A DNA stretch of 64,000 nucleotides from Ambrosia x helenae. Its lineage: Eukaryota > Streptophyta > Magnoliopsida > Asterales > Asteraceae. The stretch's first letter is position 1. Every line of letters begins with the position of its first letter. Positions 44,991 through 55,934 of the stretch are shown in pieces. The stretch spans positions 154,161,889-154,225,888 of the forward strand of contig CM061231.1 of NCBI GenBank assembly GCA_030844895.1, written 5' to 3'. Position numbers and translations under genes: made by a program. A model generated the notes under the pieces. That model was given only the letters and a program-made list of their open reading frames with translations, searched no databases and was not told the origin of the DNA.

Positions 44991-45988
44991 AACAAAAAAG
45001 AGTAAACATAGATTAAAAGCCTAAAGTGGGTCTAAATGATTTGGGTAACGCAGAAGTTGGGGCAGGAAGCGTCAAACTTGCTAAAATACTCCTGCAAATA
45101 ATCTTCCTTGGTTTCATTTATAATCAACATGGTTAATCATCACAAATCTGAGAATTTGAAAAGAAAAAAAAAAAAACAATATATCTATCTTAAGGCATAC
45201 ATAAAAAGATCATATGTGTAAATGATAGCATAAAGATTATGAAATGTCAAGAATCGTCTCAGATATCACAACTTATGAACAAAACAGCAAGAACCCAAAA
45301 GGAAATCAAATATCCATAAGCCAAGAAAGAATCTTAAAGCACAAATAATCTGACAAAAAAGGAAATTTTAGAAAAGTGTACCTATTGCAAGTCAAGATAA
45401 TCTTGCCCTAAAAATCCTGGTAAGACACATGAGGGAATTGATCAAAAGCAACCCATTTCATCTTCTTCATCGTCAGATCTCAACCTTCTTCAAAATCCCA
45501 CTTTGGAAAGAATTTTTTTTTTATGAAAATATAAAATTATGATCCTTTTCACAAATAAAAAATGCAGAAAGATAGTACCTCGGGAGCCGCAAAATCAACA
45601 TGATCGACGAAAAATGTTTTTCTAATCTGCATACTCAACACACAAAAACCTAAACTTAAAAATGGATCAATTTCAAAAACACCGAACGGAAACTTGTGCA
45701 TCACACTTACCAGAATACGAATCTATCTGCGTTTTTTATCGAATAGATCAATTGTCAGAAGTAAACGAAAAGTTATTTCAGGGAATCAATAAAAAAGTAT
45801 TAGAAAATCAATCACAATAGAGTTGGATTCTTACCGGTTTTACTAAGAATGGTTTTGATTTTCAAGTGGTTCTTCATGATAGCGATGTTTTGTTACAAAG
45901 AGGAAAAGGGAACGAATCAACTTTTCCTTTAATGTAGAGGTGTGGTGAGTCCGGAATTTGAGAGGTTCTGGGTCAAGTTTGTTGCCCA
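44991..45988 (-). other. Exon-like pieces of an unidentified gene
   Basis: Several short open segments are bordered by good splice signals on the minus strand: ATG near 45883 with MKNHLKIKTILSKT then a GTAAG donor (about 45835); about 45637-45590 reading IRKTFFVDHVDFAAPE before a GT donor. I do not recognise the protein. It may be a gene fragment inside the outer Helitron that was split by the 9.4-kb Helitron at 45989. Confidence 0.3.
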
Positions 45989-46114
45989 CTAGATCTTTGC
46001 CCGCGTTACACGCGGCTCACCAACGTACAATTATTTTGAGCGGTAAAACGTATAAAAAAATGTAGCAGAAATATTTTATTAAGATTTAAAACAAACCAAT
46101 ACACATTCTATTCA

Positions 46115-46330
46115 AATATCATTAAATATTTCTTTATACACCACATTTTTTGTTTTAGTCTTCACTTGGCCATCAGCATCAAGTATAAGTAATTTCACTC
46201 CTGCCCTGCTTCTAATCAAATATCATCAAAATATTTCTTTAGACAAAACATTTTTGTTTTATTCTTCACCTTGTCATCCGCGTCAAGTATAAGTAACTTA
46301 ACGCCAGTCCTGATTTTTACTCTTGATAAA
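46115..46330 (-). pseudogene. Duplicated helicase C-terminal remnant
   Basis: On the minus strand, about 46325-46225 reads LYGALSRVKIRTGVKLLILD and then KNKTKMF. About 46215-46115 reads RAGVKLLILDADGQVKTKTK and NVVYKEIFNDI. Both copies match the tail of the Pif1-like Helitron helicase and the remnant at 6187. A duplication of about 105 bases made the two. An in-frame TAG precedes the first copy. Confidence 0.8.
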
Positions 46331-46586
46331 GCACCATAAAGCTAGCCATATAAGAGTACAGGGTCTCTTATAAACTATCAACAATAATCTTAAAATCCTA
46401 AAAAACAATTCAACCATGTAGAATTTTTACCAATATAATAAACAAACATCAAATGTAAACACGTAGTTTATGTAGATGAAAATTGTCTCAAAATCAAAGC
46501 AAACACAAATGAAAACAAAATGTCAACACACAGGAAATAAAAATCCTGACAATAAACCATTGTTCAAAAAAAACGGGTAATTGATC

Positions 46587-49208
46587 CTATTTTTCAACCT
46601 TAGGAATCAAGACCGTGTTCTCAGGTGATTTGTTACGGGAAATAAACTTTTCAGACTTGAGGACTTTAGTTGTTGACTGACTTGCATCATCATCCATTTC
46701 GTAAACTTTGTCCAAGCTACGCTTTATCTCAGCTTCATCACGAATCAAACTAACTCTAGAAGATGATTCTGGAGTAGTGTTATCTCCAACAGAATCCTAC
46801 AATTTTAAAAGCCATGTATAAATTGTTAGAATAAACTACATTAAAATGTAATCTGAACACATGATTGACCAAGTAAACTACTAACCTTCAAAGAGACCGT
46901 ATTCTGTGTTGAAGAGTCACCTACATCGATATTTTAAAGCAGAGGTTGTTCGATCTAAAAAAAAATGTAATAAAGAACCGATTAACGTAAAAAGGGTTTA
47001 AACAATAACTAAATAACAACAAAAATAATAACGATTCATAACAGTAATTATAACGAAAATATTTAAATCATAATCATAACCTGAATGTCAAGGAACCGTT
47101 CTTCAAGAGAAGCTACAATTTCCGAATCATTTGTAAGCTTCCTTATACCATAACCATCAACATGCTTATCAATATTAAATTGCCCTACTTTAATTTTGAA
47201 AGCAAATTTCTTATCTTCAATTTCATAAAACTCAACAGGAATTACTTTCTCTTCAATAGAAACCTAGATCATACATCATATAAGTAATACAAAGTACAAT
47301 TACATATATTGTTTAAAGCTCAAAAAAATAGGTTACCTGTTTGCTTTTCTCAAGAAGCTGCATCGCTGACATGCCCAACATTTTTTTTGCTTCTCGATCA
47401 AACAATGTAAGGGATGTAATTCCAGTACAATCCTGTACCCTTATTGGAATCCTATACCTAAAACACCAAAACTAAAAAATCAGATCTATATGTAAAAAAA
47501 TTAGTAAACGTAAACATGAATACTAAAACATAAAAAAAAAAAATAATATCATACAATTATAACTTATGTATAGAGAATAGAATTCTTACACTGGATCACC
47601 GGAGACAATCTGTTTTGGACAACCTTTATTCGTGCAAATCAAAACTTGTTTAAATGAAGTTACGTCCTTCACCTCTTCATCATCTGGTAAACTCAAAGTT
47701 GGCTCAACCTTGTGGTTGCAGAACTCGCAACCAAGGTAATACCAATCTTCGTTAGGATCCACCCCCTTGATTGTTCCAACAACAATTACTTGTTTGTTAA
47801 CCTACAAAACCAAAATTAAAAATGTCACGAATAACCTTGAAATGTATTTTGAAAGAAAGTTATTAGGCAAAAAAAAAAAAAATTTTATACGAACCTCTGT
47901 TATCAATGGAAGATCACGAATACTGCTAAAAGTTGTTTTATTCAAAAATTCATCAGACATATTCATACTACCAGACGATCCAAGGGATCGTTGAGCAGAA
48001 CATGATTCGCTGGAGATAAACTTTTCAATATAACTGTAATTAAAAAAAAAAAATTATATATCTTTAAACAACTGAAAACATATAAATAAAACACAAAAAA
48101 ATATAACTATTCTACCTTTTCTTGAAAGAACGAATGTCTTCAATGTCTTCATTAATAAAAAGGCGAGTGATAAAGAAAGCATTTTGAACACTTACATTGC
48201 CTTTGAAAAAAAAATATTAAAACAGGTAAAACAAATACCGGTATACAAAAATATCTAATCGGAATTTCTAAAAAAAGTAATATATAACATACCTTTATAA
48301 TTGCTAAAGCTTCCAAATTGAACAATAAGGACTACATGAACTTCATCTTCATTCTGCTTGATGTATTCAAACATCTCATGACTATAATCTTCTCACAAAG
48401 AACAGGTCATTTTCATGCCACTACATATAAACAGAATGTATGTTAAAAGGAAAATTATAAAGGGTTTTATACCAACATATTCGTAGCAGATATGAAATAC
48501 ATACTCTAGATCGATCAAGACAAGGTTCATCTTGCTTTTCCAACCAGCTTTAGTTTCTGTTGGTTCTGGTGGAGTCCATTCTTCAACATAGCCAATGAAA
48601 TCTTAAAAAAAAAGTTAAAACAGTTTTATACGAATACATAATCAATATAGAAAAGGATTAAAATACATTTCGTTAGTATAATAAAAACAAACCAATTCTT
48701 TGTTCTGTAGACAGATTTCCACCTTTAATTGACTCAAAAGATGAAAAATTAAAACCGTATTCGCTTCCATCAAACTTACTACACTTTGAAATATTAGTTT
48801 CAAAAGTAAATGAGAGCATATCTTCTTTAGAAAAATGTTTAGTAGATTTGTTTTCAGCAAGTTGTGAGTTATAAATATAATAGGTTTCATTTTCATGTAA
48901 GAATTTTTCATGCTTCTTCATATATCTACTCCATACAATAGCTTGCATTTTCGACCCCTGTTTGAAAAGAAAAAAAAATTACTAACAACCAATTTTTTGC
49001 AACAAACAAATGTGTAGAAAAAAAGCAAATTAAAAAAATATGTTAAAAACATAACCTGTTCATCCATAAGAACCATATCAAGAGAAAGAATTTCTCCAGG
49101 TTTCTTTCGATTTTCTCGCTTCCAAAGCCTAAGCACCCTAACTTTGATAGTATATTTAGTCATGCGCCAAGTGATGTCATTCAAAAAAGTAATGTTGTTT
49201 GGATCCAT
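46587..49208 (-). pseudogene. RPA70-like single-strand DNA-binding protein, two nonsense codons
   Basis: Eleven exons join in frame: 49208-49056, 48957-48693, 48601-48505, 48420-48293, 48200-48116, 48033-47895, 47801-47590, 47457-47337, 47263-47081, 46954-46886, 46796-46587 (553 codons). The start MDPNNITFLNDITW, the OB-fold-like segments (KIRVRVL-type strands; WKSKMNLVLIDL) and the C-terminal zinc ribbon CEFCNHK with CTNKGC mark it as an RPA large-subunit paralogue, as plant Helitrons often carry. It would coat single-stranded DNA during rolling-circle replication. TGA at 48393-48395 (exon 4) and TAA at 46934-46936 (exon 10) break the frame, so it is probably inactive, although every splice border is preserved. 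Confidence 0.88.
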
Positions 49209-51174
49209 AATGTTACAACTCTATGGTATCTAAGTATTAGGTAAGATTAATCTAATATGTATTTATAGAGGTTTAACAAAAAAATGTAATAAAAATGTAA
49301 ACTTTTTTATTTTTAGTAAACATTACTAAATTATGTCAACATAAATATAACAATTGACCACAAATTGATTTACATTTAAGTGTTTCCATTATTAAGTTAA
49401 ATTTCGTTTAAATTAATTTTATAACGAAAATATAATTAGCATTGTTATATGTTTACATTTTTAAGTTAAAAGTTAATGTTGTTAAATTTTGTTTACATGC
49501 ATACGATTTTTTGGTATGGTACATTGGAAACTGTGTATAAGTAAAATTTAATTTTTAATAAAATTGTTTGTGAAATTTTTTTTAAAAGTAACAGTTAGAA
49601 ATGAAAATCAATTTACATTTAAGTTTTCTATTATTAAGTTCAATTTCGTTTATTGATTTAAAAAAGAAAATAATAATTACCATTGTTACATGTTTACATT
49701 ATTTAGTTAAGGATAATAATTTAAAGTATTTTTGGAAAATTGTGATTAATATAATTCAGTTTGAAAAGTCAACGTTACTAAAAGTTGACTTTAAAAATAA
49801 ACAATAACACATTTAAGAAATATAAAATGTAAATTATTGCTAAAAAAGGTTTGGTAATATAAAAATGTTTCAAAGTTAGTCATACAATGTATGATGACTT
49901 TTTGACTAAAGATTCCTAAATTATGACAACATTAATATAACAGTTGACTAGAAAATTAATTTGCATTTAACTGTTTCCATTATTAAGTTAAATTTCGTTT
50001 TGGTATGGTACATTTTAAACTTAGTATAATTCATTTTATATTTTTTAATAAAATTGTTTGTTATAAATTTTTTTAATAACGGCTTTATAAAAGAAAAGTA
50101 ATTTACATTTAAGTTTGTCCAATTTTTATAGGTAAAGTTTGTTTATTCATCAAGAATATATTTTTTGAAAAAAAATTGTTTATTATTCGTTTTTTTAAAA
50201 TAAGCGATTTAAAAGAATTGTAAAACTGTAATACAATTTAATTAAAATAGCCAAACATTGAATTTAAATACCTCTTATGTTACAAAACTGGTTTTAGTTT
50301 ATAAAGGGTTGGTTTTAAATAATTGAAATGTACCAAAAATATTTTGATGATAAAATTATATTGATTGTTAGTTAATTGTAATAATCTTAAATTTATTTTG
50401 TTAACAATGATTGAGATAACTTAAACTTCTTAATATACACGGAATTTATATTTATTACCAATTAATAAATTAAAATATTTTAGGAAAACTGTCATTAATA
50501 TGATTGACTTGGAAAAGTCAATGTTGCTAAAATTTGACTTTTAAAAAAAATTATCAAATTTAAAGAATATAAAATGTCACATGATTGTTAAAAAAATTTT
50601 CTGATATAAAAATGTATGATGACTTTTTTTTTATATAAAAATCCATATGATTGTAATTGTATTACTACTACCTAAACAGTTCACAATTCAGATTTTACTT
50701 TATAAACAACAAATAAAGGTTTAGCATAAACATATATCACGACAAACCAAGCATCATATGCACAATCATACATGACAACTAAACCTACCAAAAGTTTACA
50801 AAATTAATGTTGAAAAAAACCTTTTTGTTAAAAAGACTTGGACAACCAATGTTACAAAATATAGTTTAGTTGTATCAAAATGTAAAATTTTAAGATGAAC
50901 ATTCAGTTATTTTAGATTCTTAGATAATAGATTTACTAACTTATCCAAACATTGCTAACTTACTGTCTAAACAACCCAAAAACATTACAATATACATAAC
51001 CTACTTATTTATTGTTTATCAACATATATATAAACCCAAAAACCACGACTTACCACATGAGCAGTAAACGTGGAAATGTTTGTGACTACCAACGATAGAT
51101 CATGTTCTAACTTAAAAAAGTTACCCACCAAAAAGTATTGTCTTCAAACCACATAACAACCACCACTAACCAAA
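49209..51174. other. AT-rich spacer with repeated segments
   Basis: No gene. Segments of about 50 bases with the theme AATTTACATTTAAG...ATTATTAAGTT.AATTTCG recur near 49365, 49606, 49955 and, decayed, 50098. TTTTGGTATGGTACATT occurs near 49507 and 49993. TTTAAAGAATATAAAATGT-like sequence occurs near 49812 and 50558. The spacer seems to have grown by local duplications. It should hold the 5' region of the RPA-like gene and the 3' end of the B3 gene. Confidence 0.65.
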
Positions 51175-53848
51175 CTAACTACCATTACCGCTAACAACAT
51201 TAGAGAACTCGAACACACCTTGCTTTTGGAAAAACTGGAAATGCATTTGATCACCAAGCTGAAAGTTCTTATCACCTACGAAAGTTGACATACCTCTTAT
51301 GTTGTAACGGTACTTTCCAGGTTCACCTTCCCTCCCAACAGACACTCCCCAACTAAAACCCTCACCATCACGAATGGTCAAAGCCCTCTTCTTGCACAAC
51401 CCGTTGTCCCTTGCCCAAGGGGTCTTCATACGCTACGCAAATAACAAATAATAGAAAGTTATACAATAATAATATATAAATATAGCTTGTCATCTCATTT
51501 GGATATGACATAAGTGGACATCTAAATAACAAACAACAGTTTTTCCATAATTGACAACAGACTAACATTTAACATCTAATTAAGTCTAAGTAACAACACT
51601 TGACCCATATTAGGAGGTCATCAACTTATAAACCACTACTATGGCTGCAATAACATCTAAAGGCGTATAATAAAACTGTTCGACTAACATGCATTTAAGT
51701 TAATAGATTTAAAAAATACAATGATTGCACTTACATAGTAAATGCCATTTGACCAATATCACAAGTAAACACCATTTCAGTGCAGTTTATACCAACTGGT
51801 AACCAATTCGTGTAATCTGATAATTTGACCAGATTTGACCTATGTGTGTAGCTAAAACTAAAATGAATCTAAATCAGTTGACATCTAACAAATAAATCAG
51901 TTGACCGGTATTTGTTTGAGAAGTCTACATAAGTAACAACAGGTGTGGTTAATTTGTCCATAAAGTAAAATCTAACATTTAGACCACTTCACCCGTTTTT
52001 AACATCTTAATAACCAACAAAAGTTGACCCATATCTGTTATAAGCCTAACATCTAAGATCTACATAATACTAAGTAACATATGTTGACATGTTTTAGGAG
52101 GTCGTCAACTTATAAACCACTAATATGGCTGCACTAACATATAAAGAGTTATAATAAACCAGTGATGGACTAAAATACATCTAAATCAATTGAACCATTT
52201 TCTGACATACTACAAACAAATAACATAAATTGAAGACTAAATGAAAAACTGAAACATTCCTAGGTTCCTTATAAACAGCAGTTGAAGACTAAATCAATTG
52301 AACCATTTTTACTAAATGCAAACCTAAAACATTCAAGCTTAATAGAAACCTATAACATAAATGCATAATCATTCTAAGTTGAACGCTTAAATAGTAACAA
52401 ACCATTAAAGTATTTCTTAAACCATAAATGTATACCTAAAACATAAATCACATACAATAGATTCTAAGGTTTCTATAAAACATCTATTGGATCATAAACC
52501 TAAAACATGAAAGCTAAATAGAGACCATAAACATATTTTCCATAATAATCATAATTCTGTAAACAGAATTAATTAAAACCTAAATCATAATCCTAAATGA
52601 AAACCCTAAAACAATCGATTAATTAAAATCAGTGTAGTATGTAAACAGGACTAAAATACATCTAAGTTAATACATTTAAAAAATAAATATTATTACTTAC
52701 ATAGTGCCTGTCAACAACGAACACCACTGGCACACCTACATCGTCCTCTTCCTCAGAATCATCATCCTCTTCCTCCATATCGGTGTCCTCTTCATCCTCC
52801 TCGCTGAAATAATCAGAAACGACAACCTCCTCACTATCATCAGTAGAAACGACAATGATATCTTCATCAGAGTAATCTTCATCATCATCCTCCTCCTTAA
52901 CTTCAGCTTCCCATTTAAGTTCAGGAGGAAGAGTAAGCTTGTTTTTCTCAAAAATCGACATATTGTATGTGCTCTGTTAAACCAAAAAGAAGTATATACA
53001 TTTTATCAGCCTTATGACCTATACAGCGAGCAAAAAATATAAAGCTAAAGATTTATAATTTATATTTAAGAAAACAGAGAAGACCTCATTTATGATTTCG
53101 AAGACAATGAGATGATCAGGTGTGATTGAAAAAGTTTCCTTAATGAAACGCCATCCTTTAGTGACATAAAAGAAACCATCATCAACTGCTAGCTGTATCT
53201 GAAACTTTTTACGTGGAGGAGCTCTAACTGCAATTGGGTCCAACGGGAGTTGTCTGTTCATTAAACCATGAACAACGTAACAACTAACATGCTGGTAAAA
53301 ACAGAAAAAATGTTGACAGGGGTTAAAATAAGTTTTTTTATCAACAAATTGTATAATAAAATATAATGATGTTATTTGATTAAAAAAAACACATACCAGA
53401 CGCTTCTCACTGGTATAAGGATCGGACAATCTGCAGTAAAAAAAGTTACCAGCTGCATACACTGCATCTTGATGGAAAGTTATCATCCTGAAAGAGCGAA
53501 GATTTTCCTCATACTGAAATAGAAAGTTACACCCAGATGGGTACTTCAATTCAGTAATCATTGTTCTCCAACCATTGTAGAAGAACCACTTGCCAGCAAT
53601 ATTCAACACTTTAACATCATAGATTTTAGAGTCCAAGGTACGGATTTTGGTGTTACCGGTAGGATAACCATAATCTTCGATCCACTTTTGATAGAGTTTT
53701 GGTAACGCCTGATAAGAATTACAAACATTAAAATATTATTAGGAAAAGTATAAACATACTGTACTATATACATTTTAGCATGTAACAGATATCTTACAAT
53801 ACAAACACGGTTGTTACCCTCCGACTCAATCCAAAATCCATAAACCAT
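51175..53848 (-). CDS. Multi-B3-domain DNA-binding protein, five exons, intact
   Basis: Exons 53848-53798, 53708-53397, 53291-53085, 52973-52701 and 51432-51175 have GT-AG borders and give an uninterrupted 366-residue protein. Residues about 18-110 and 122-190 look like B3 domains: each has a C-terminal block of the B3 kind (WFFYNGWRTMITELKYPSGC with FRM, and FFYVTKGWRFIKETF with LIVFE). Residues 191-281 are a very acidic linker (EEDEEDTDMEEEDDDSEEED). Residues 282-366 form a third, more distant B3-like domain ending FQLGDQMHFQFF and VFEF. REM-type B3 proteins of plants have such multiple domains and bind DNA. A non-coding leader exon ending at about 55094 is likely, with an intron to an acceptor near 53871. 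It is fully inside the Helitron. Confidence 0.82.
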
Positions 53849-53871
53849 TGTATTCCAAACGTGTATGCACC

Positions 53872-55093
53872 TGTAGCAACCACAAAAGATAATCGCAAAT
53901 ACATATCAGCAAAGTAATGTTTATATGAGTATAACATAAAGAATATAAATTGAAGACTAAATTGAAGACTAAATCAATTGAACAACTTTTACTAAATGCA
54001 AACCTAATCCAAACAATGTATGATAACAATCCATTCCTAGGTTCCTTATAACATAAATTGAAGACTAAATCAATTGAACAATTTTTACTAAATGCAAAGG
54101 TAAAGTATTCCTTAAACCATGAATCGATACCTAAAACATAAACCACTAATCAAAAATTAAATCATAAAAATCGGTACTAAGGTTTCTATAAAGAAAAAAA
54201 AGCCCTAAATCAATACCTAAATCATAAACCCCTAAATTGAAACCTAAAAGCATAACAATCCATTCTTAGATTTCTTAAAACATCAATTTAACGATAAATC
54301 GTAACCTTAAAACATCAACCCTAAATCATATCTGAATGGATAACTAAAACATAAACCTCTAATAGCAACCTAAATCAGTAGTACTCATCAGTAGATTTAC
54401 TAAAACATCAATCAAACCTTATAAGATCAATTGAACCCTATAAATTAACCACCTAATACAGACCCTGTATCATAAGAATCCATTTTTAGCTTTATTAAAA
54501 CATAAATTGAACCCTAAGTCAAAACCTAAAACATTATTCCTAAATACACACCTAAAACATCAAACTACGATTAATGTTGAATAATAATAAACCAAAAATA
54601 AAGAACAATGAGTCAAAACTTATAACATGAGTTGAACCCTAAAACCCCATAAATCACTAACAATCCATAAACCCTAAATCCATACCTAAAACATAAACCA
54701 CTAATCAAAAACTAAACCATAAAAATCCATTCGATGCTTTATATAAAACATATGAGTCTTAACAAACAATAATCATCAGTCGAACGCTAATCAATCTTAA
54801 TAAATAAAACATATCAGTCTTAATAAAAAATAATAATCAGTCGAACCCTAATCCCCTAAATCGAAAGGTCGGACATAAACCCTAAAAAAATCAACACAAA
54901 ATCAAAGATATTAACATGAGTGAATGAATGAAGAATAATAAACAAAAAACCAAGAACAATCAGTACAACAAAACACATTAACAGTAATCGAAATAAAAAA
55001 AAATATACAAAATAAGTTAATCGATCATCTGAGATAATAATCAAAGATAGAAGAACATCGATCTATTCAAAAGAAGAATCGAATGGAGCTTAC
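53872..55093 (-). other. Probable 5'-leader intron of the B3 gene, repeat-rich
   Basis: On the minus strand a donor AAG|GTAAGC lies at about 55093 and an acceptor CTACAG|GTGCAT at about 53871, so a leader intron of 1.2 kb is likely. Its sequence is a mosaic of CCTAAA/AACATAAAC-type words. A segment of about 55 bases (TTGAAGACTAAATCAATTGAAC...TTTTACTAAATGCAAA) occurs twice here (about 53960 and 54057) and once in the last intron of the same gene (about 52283). Upstream, AAACCCTAAACCCTAAA on the minus strand (about 55146-55128) is a doubled telo-box near the probable transcription start. Confidence 0.55.
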
Positions 55094-55344
55094 CTTGGAT
55101 TGGAGATGATGGATGCTATGAATCGCAAAGTTTAGGGTTTAGGGTTGAATGTTCGGCGATGGAGATGGTACTGAGATTATGTCCGCTTTTTTTTAAGGCT
55201 TTATATATTTTTGTATTTTTGATTTAAAAAAAATAGAAAAGTTTATTAATTCCCACATTGTGCCATGTAGGATTCTCATTAATTGCAAGGGGTGTGATAG
55301 ATTGCCAAGTGTCCCATATTGCTTCTAAATATTATATGTATAGA

Positions 55345-55934
55345 TGTGCGGAGTTATTATAATTTTAAAATCAAAGAACCGCCCATTTATTCAAAATTTT
55401 AAAATGGTATTGCTTCACTAAATTGTACACTGTGATATATAATATATACATTACCATTTCACTTTAGTTCATTTCGGTTCACTTTTGTATGTTTTCGTTT
55501 TGGTTTAGGTTAACGATGCAGTTGTTGCTCACTCTAGATATTGTTAATCTCATAGAATTTCAATTTTTTTATTAAAAAAATTATAGAAATAGTATACTCA
55601 AATGAAAGCGAATAAAATGCTTGATTTTAGGGTGTATTTTTTTAAAAGAAAGTATTAGCATACAAATAAGTTACCGTCGTTTAAAAAACGTGGAGTAGTT
55701 AGTTTTTATAATGAGGATAAAGTGTAACTACTAATTAGTTATTTACAACTTGGTTAAAGATGAGGGAATTAAAATGAAATTATGATGGGGGATTAAAGTG
55801 TAAAAGTGTTTGAATGACTATTTTAACCTCATTTTAGGGTTGTTAATGAAAATAAAGTGCTTAACTTTTGGGTATCTTAAACTACCTTTGGCTCATGCAT
55901 TATAATATAGTATAGATATAGATATAGATATAGA
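55345..55934 (-). mobile_element. 5' part of a family A Helitron
   Basis: On the minus strand it begins with (TCTATA)4 at 55934-55911, then CTATATTATAATGCATGAGCC, matching the element at 40475-42330 in order through AAACTACC, AAAATGAGG and further. At 55344 it is interrupted by the 9.4-kb Helitron. The rest, left of 45989, was not recognised with certainty. Confidence 0.72.

Larger units (their letters stand above)
45989..55344 (-). mobile_element. Large Helitron (family B) carrying B3 and RPA70-like genes
   Basis: On the minus strand it begins TCTATACATATAATATT after an A (55345). It ends with hairpin CCGCGTGTAACGCGG (46015-46001), GCAAAGAT, CTAG (45992-45989) and then T. All terminal rules of Helitrons are met, and the last 100 or so bases match the 3' end at 7117. 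Inside, all on the element's sense strand, are a B3-domain gene (53848-51175), an RPA70-like gene (49208-46587) and two scraps of helicase C-terminus (46330-46115). The Rep nuclease and most of the helicase are missing, so it is non-autonomous. It inserted into a family A Helitron, of which 55345-55934 remains. Confidence 0.85.

Noticed and set aside
52704..53042. Plus-strand ORF of 112 codons
   Set aside because: Antisense of the acidic exon of the B3 gene; the sense frame has splice borders and domain context.
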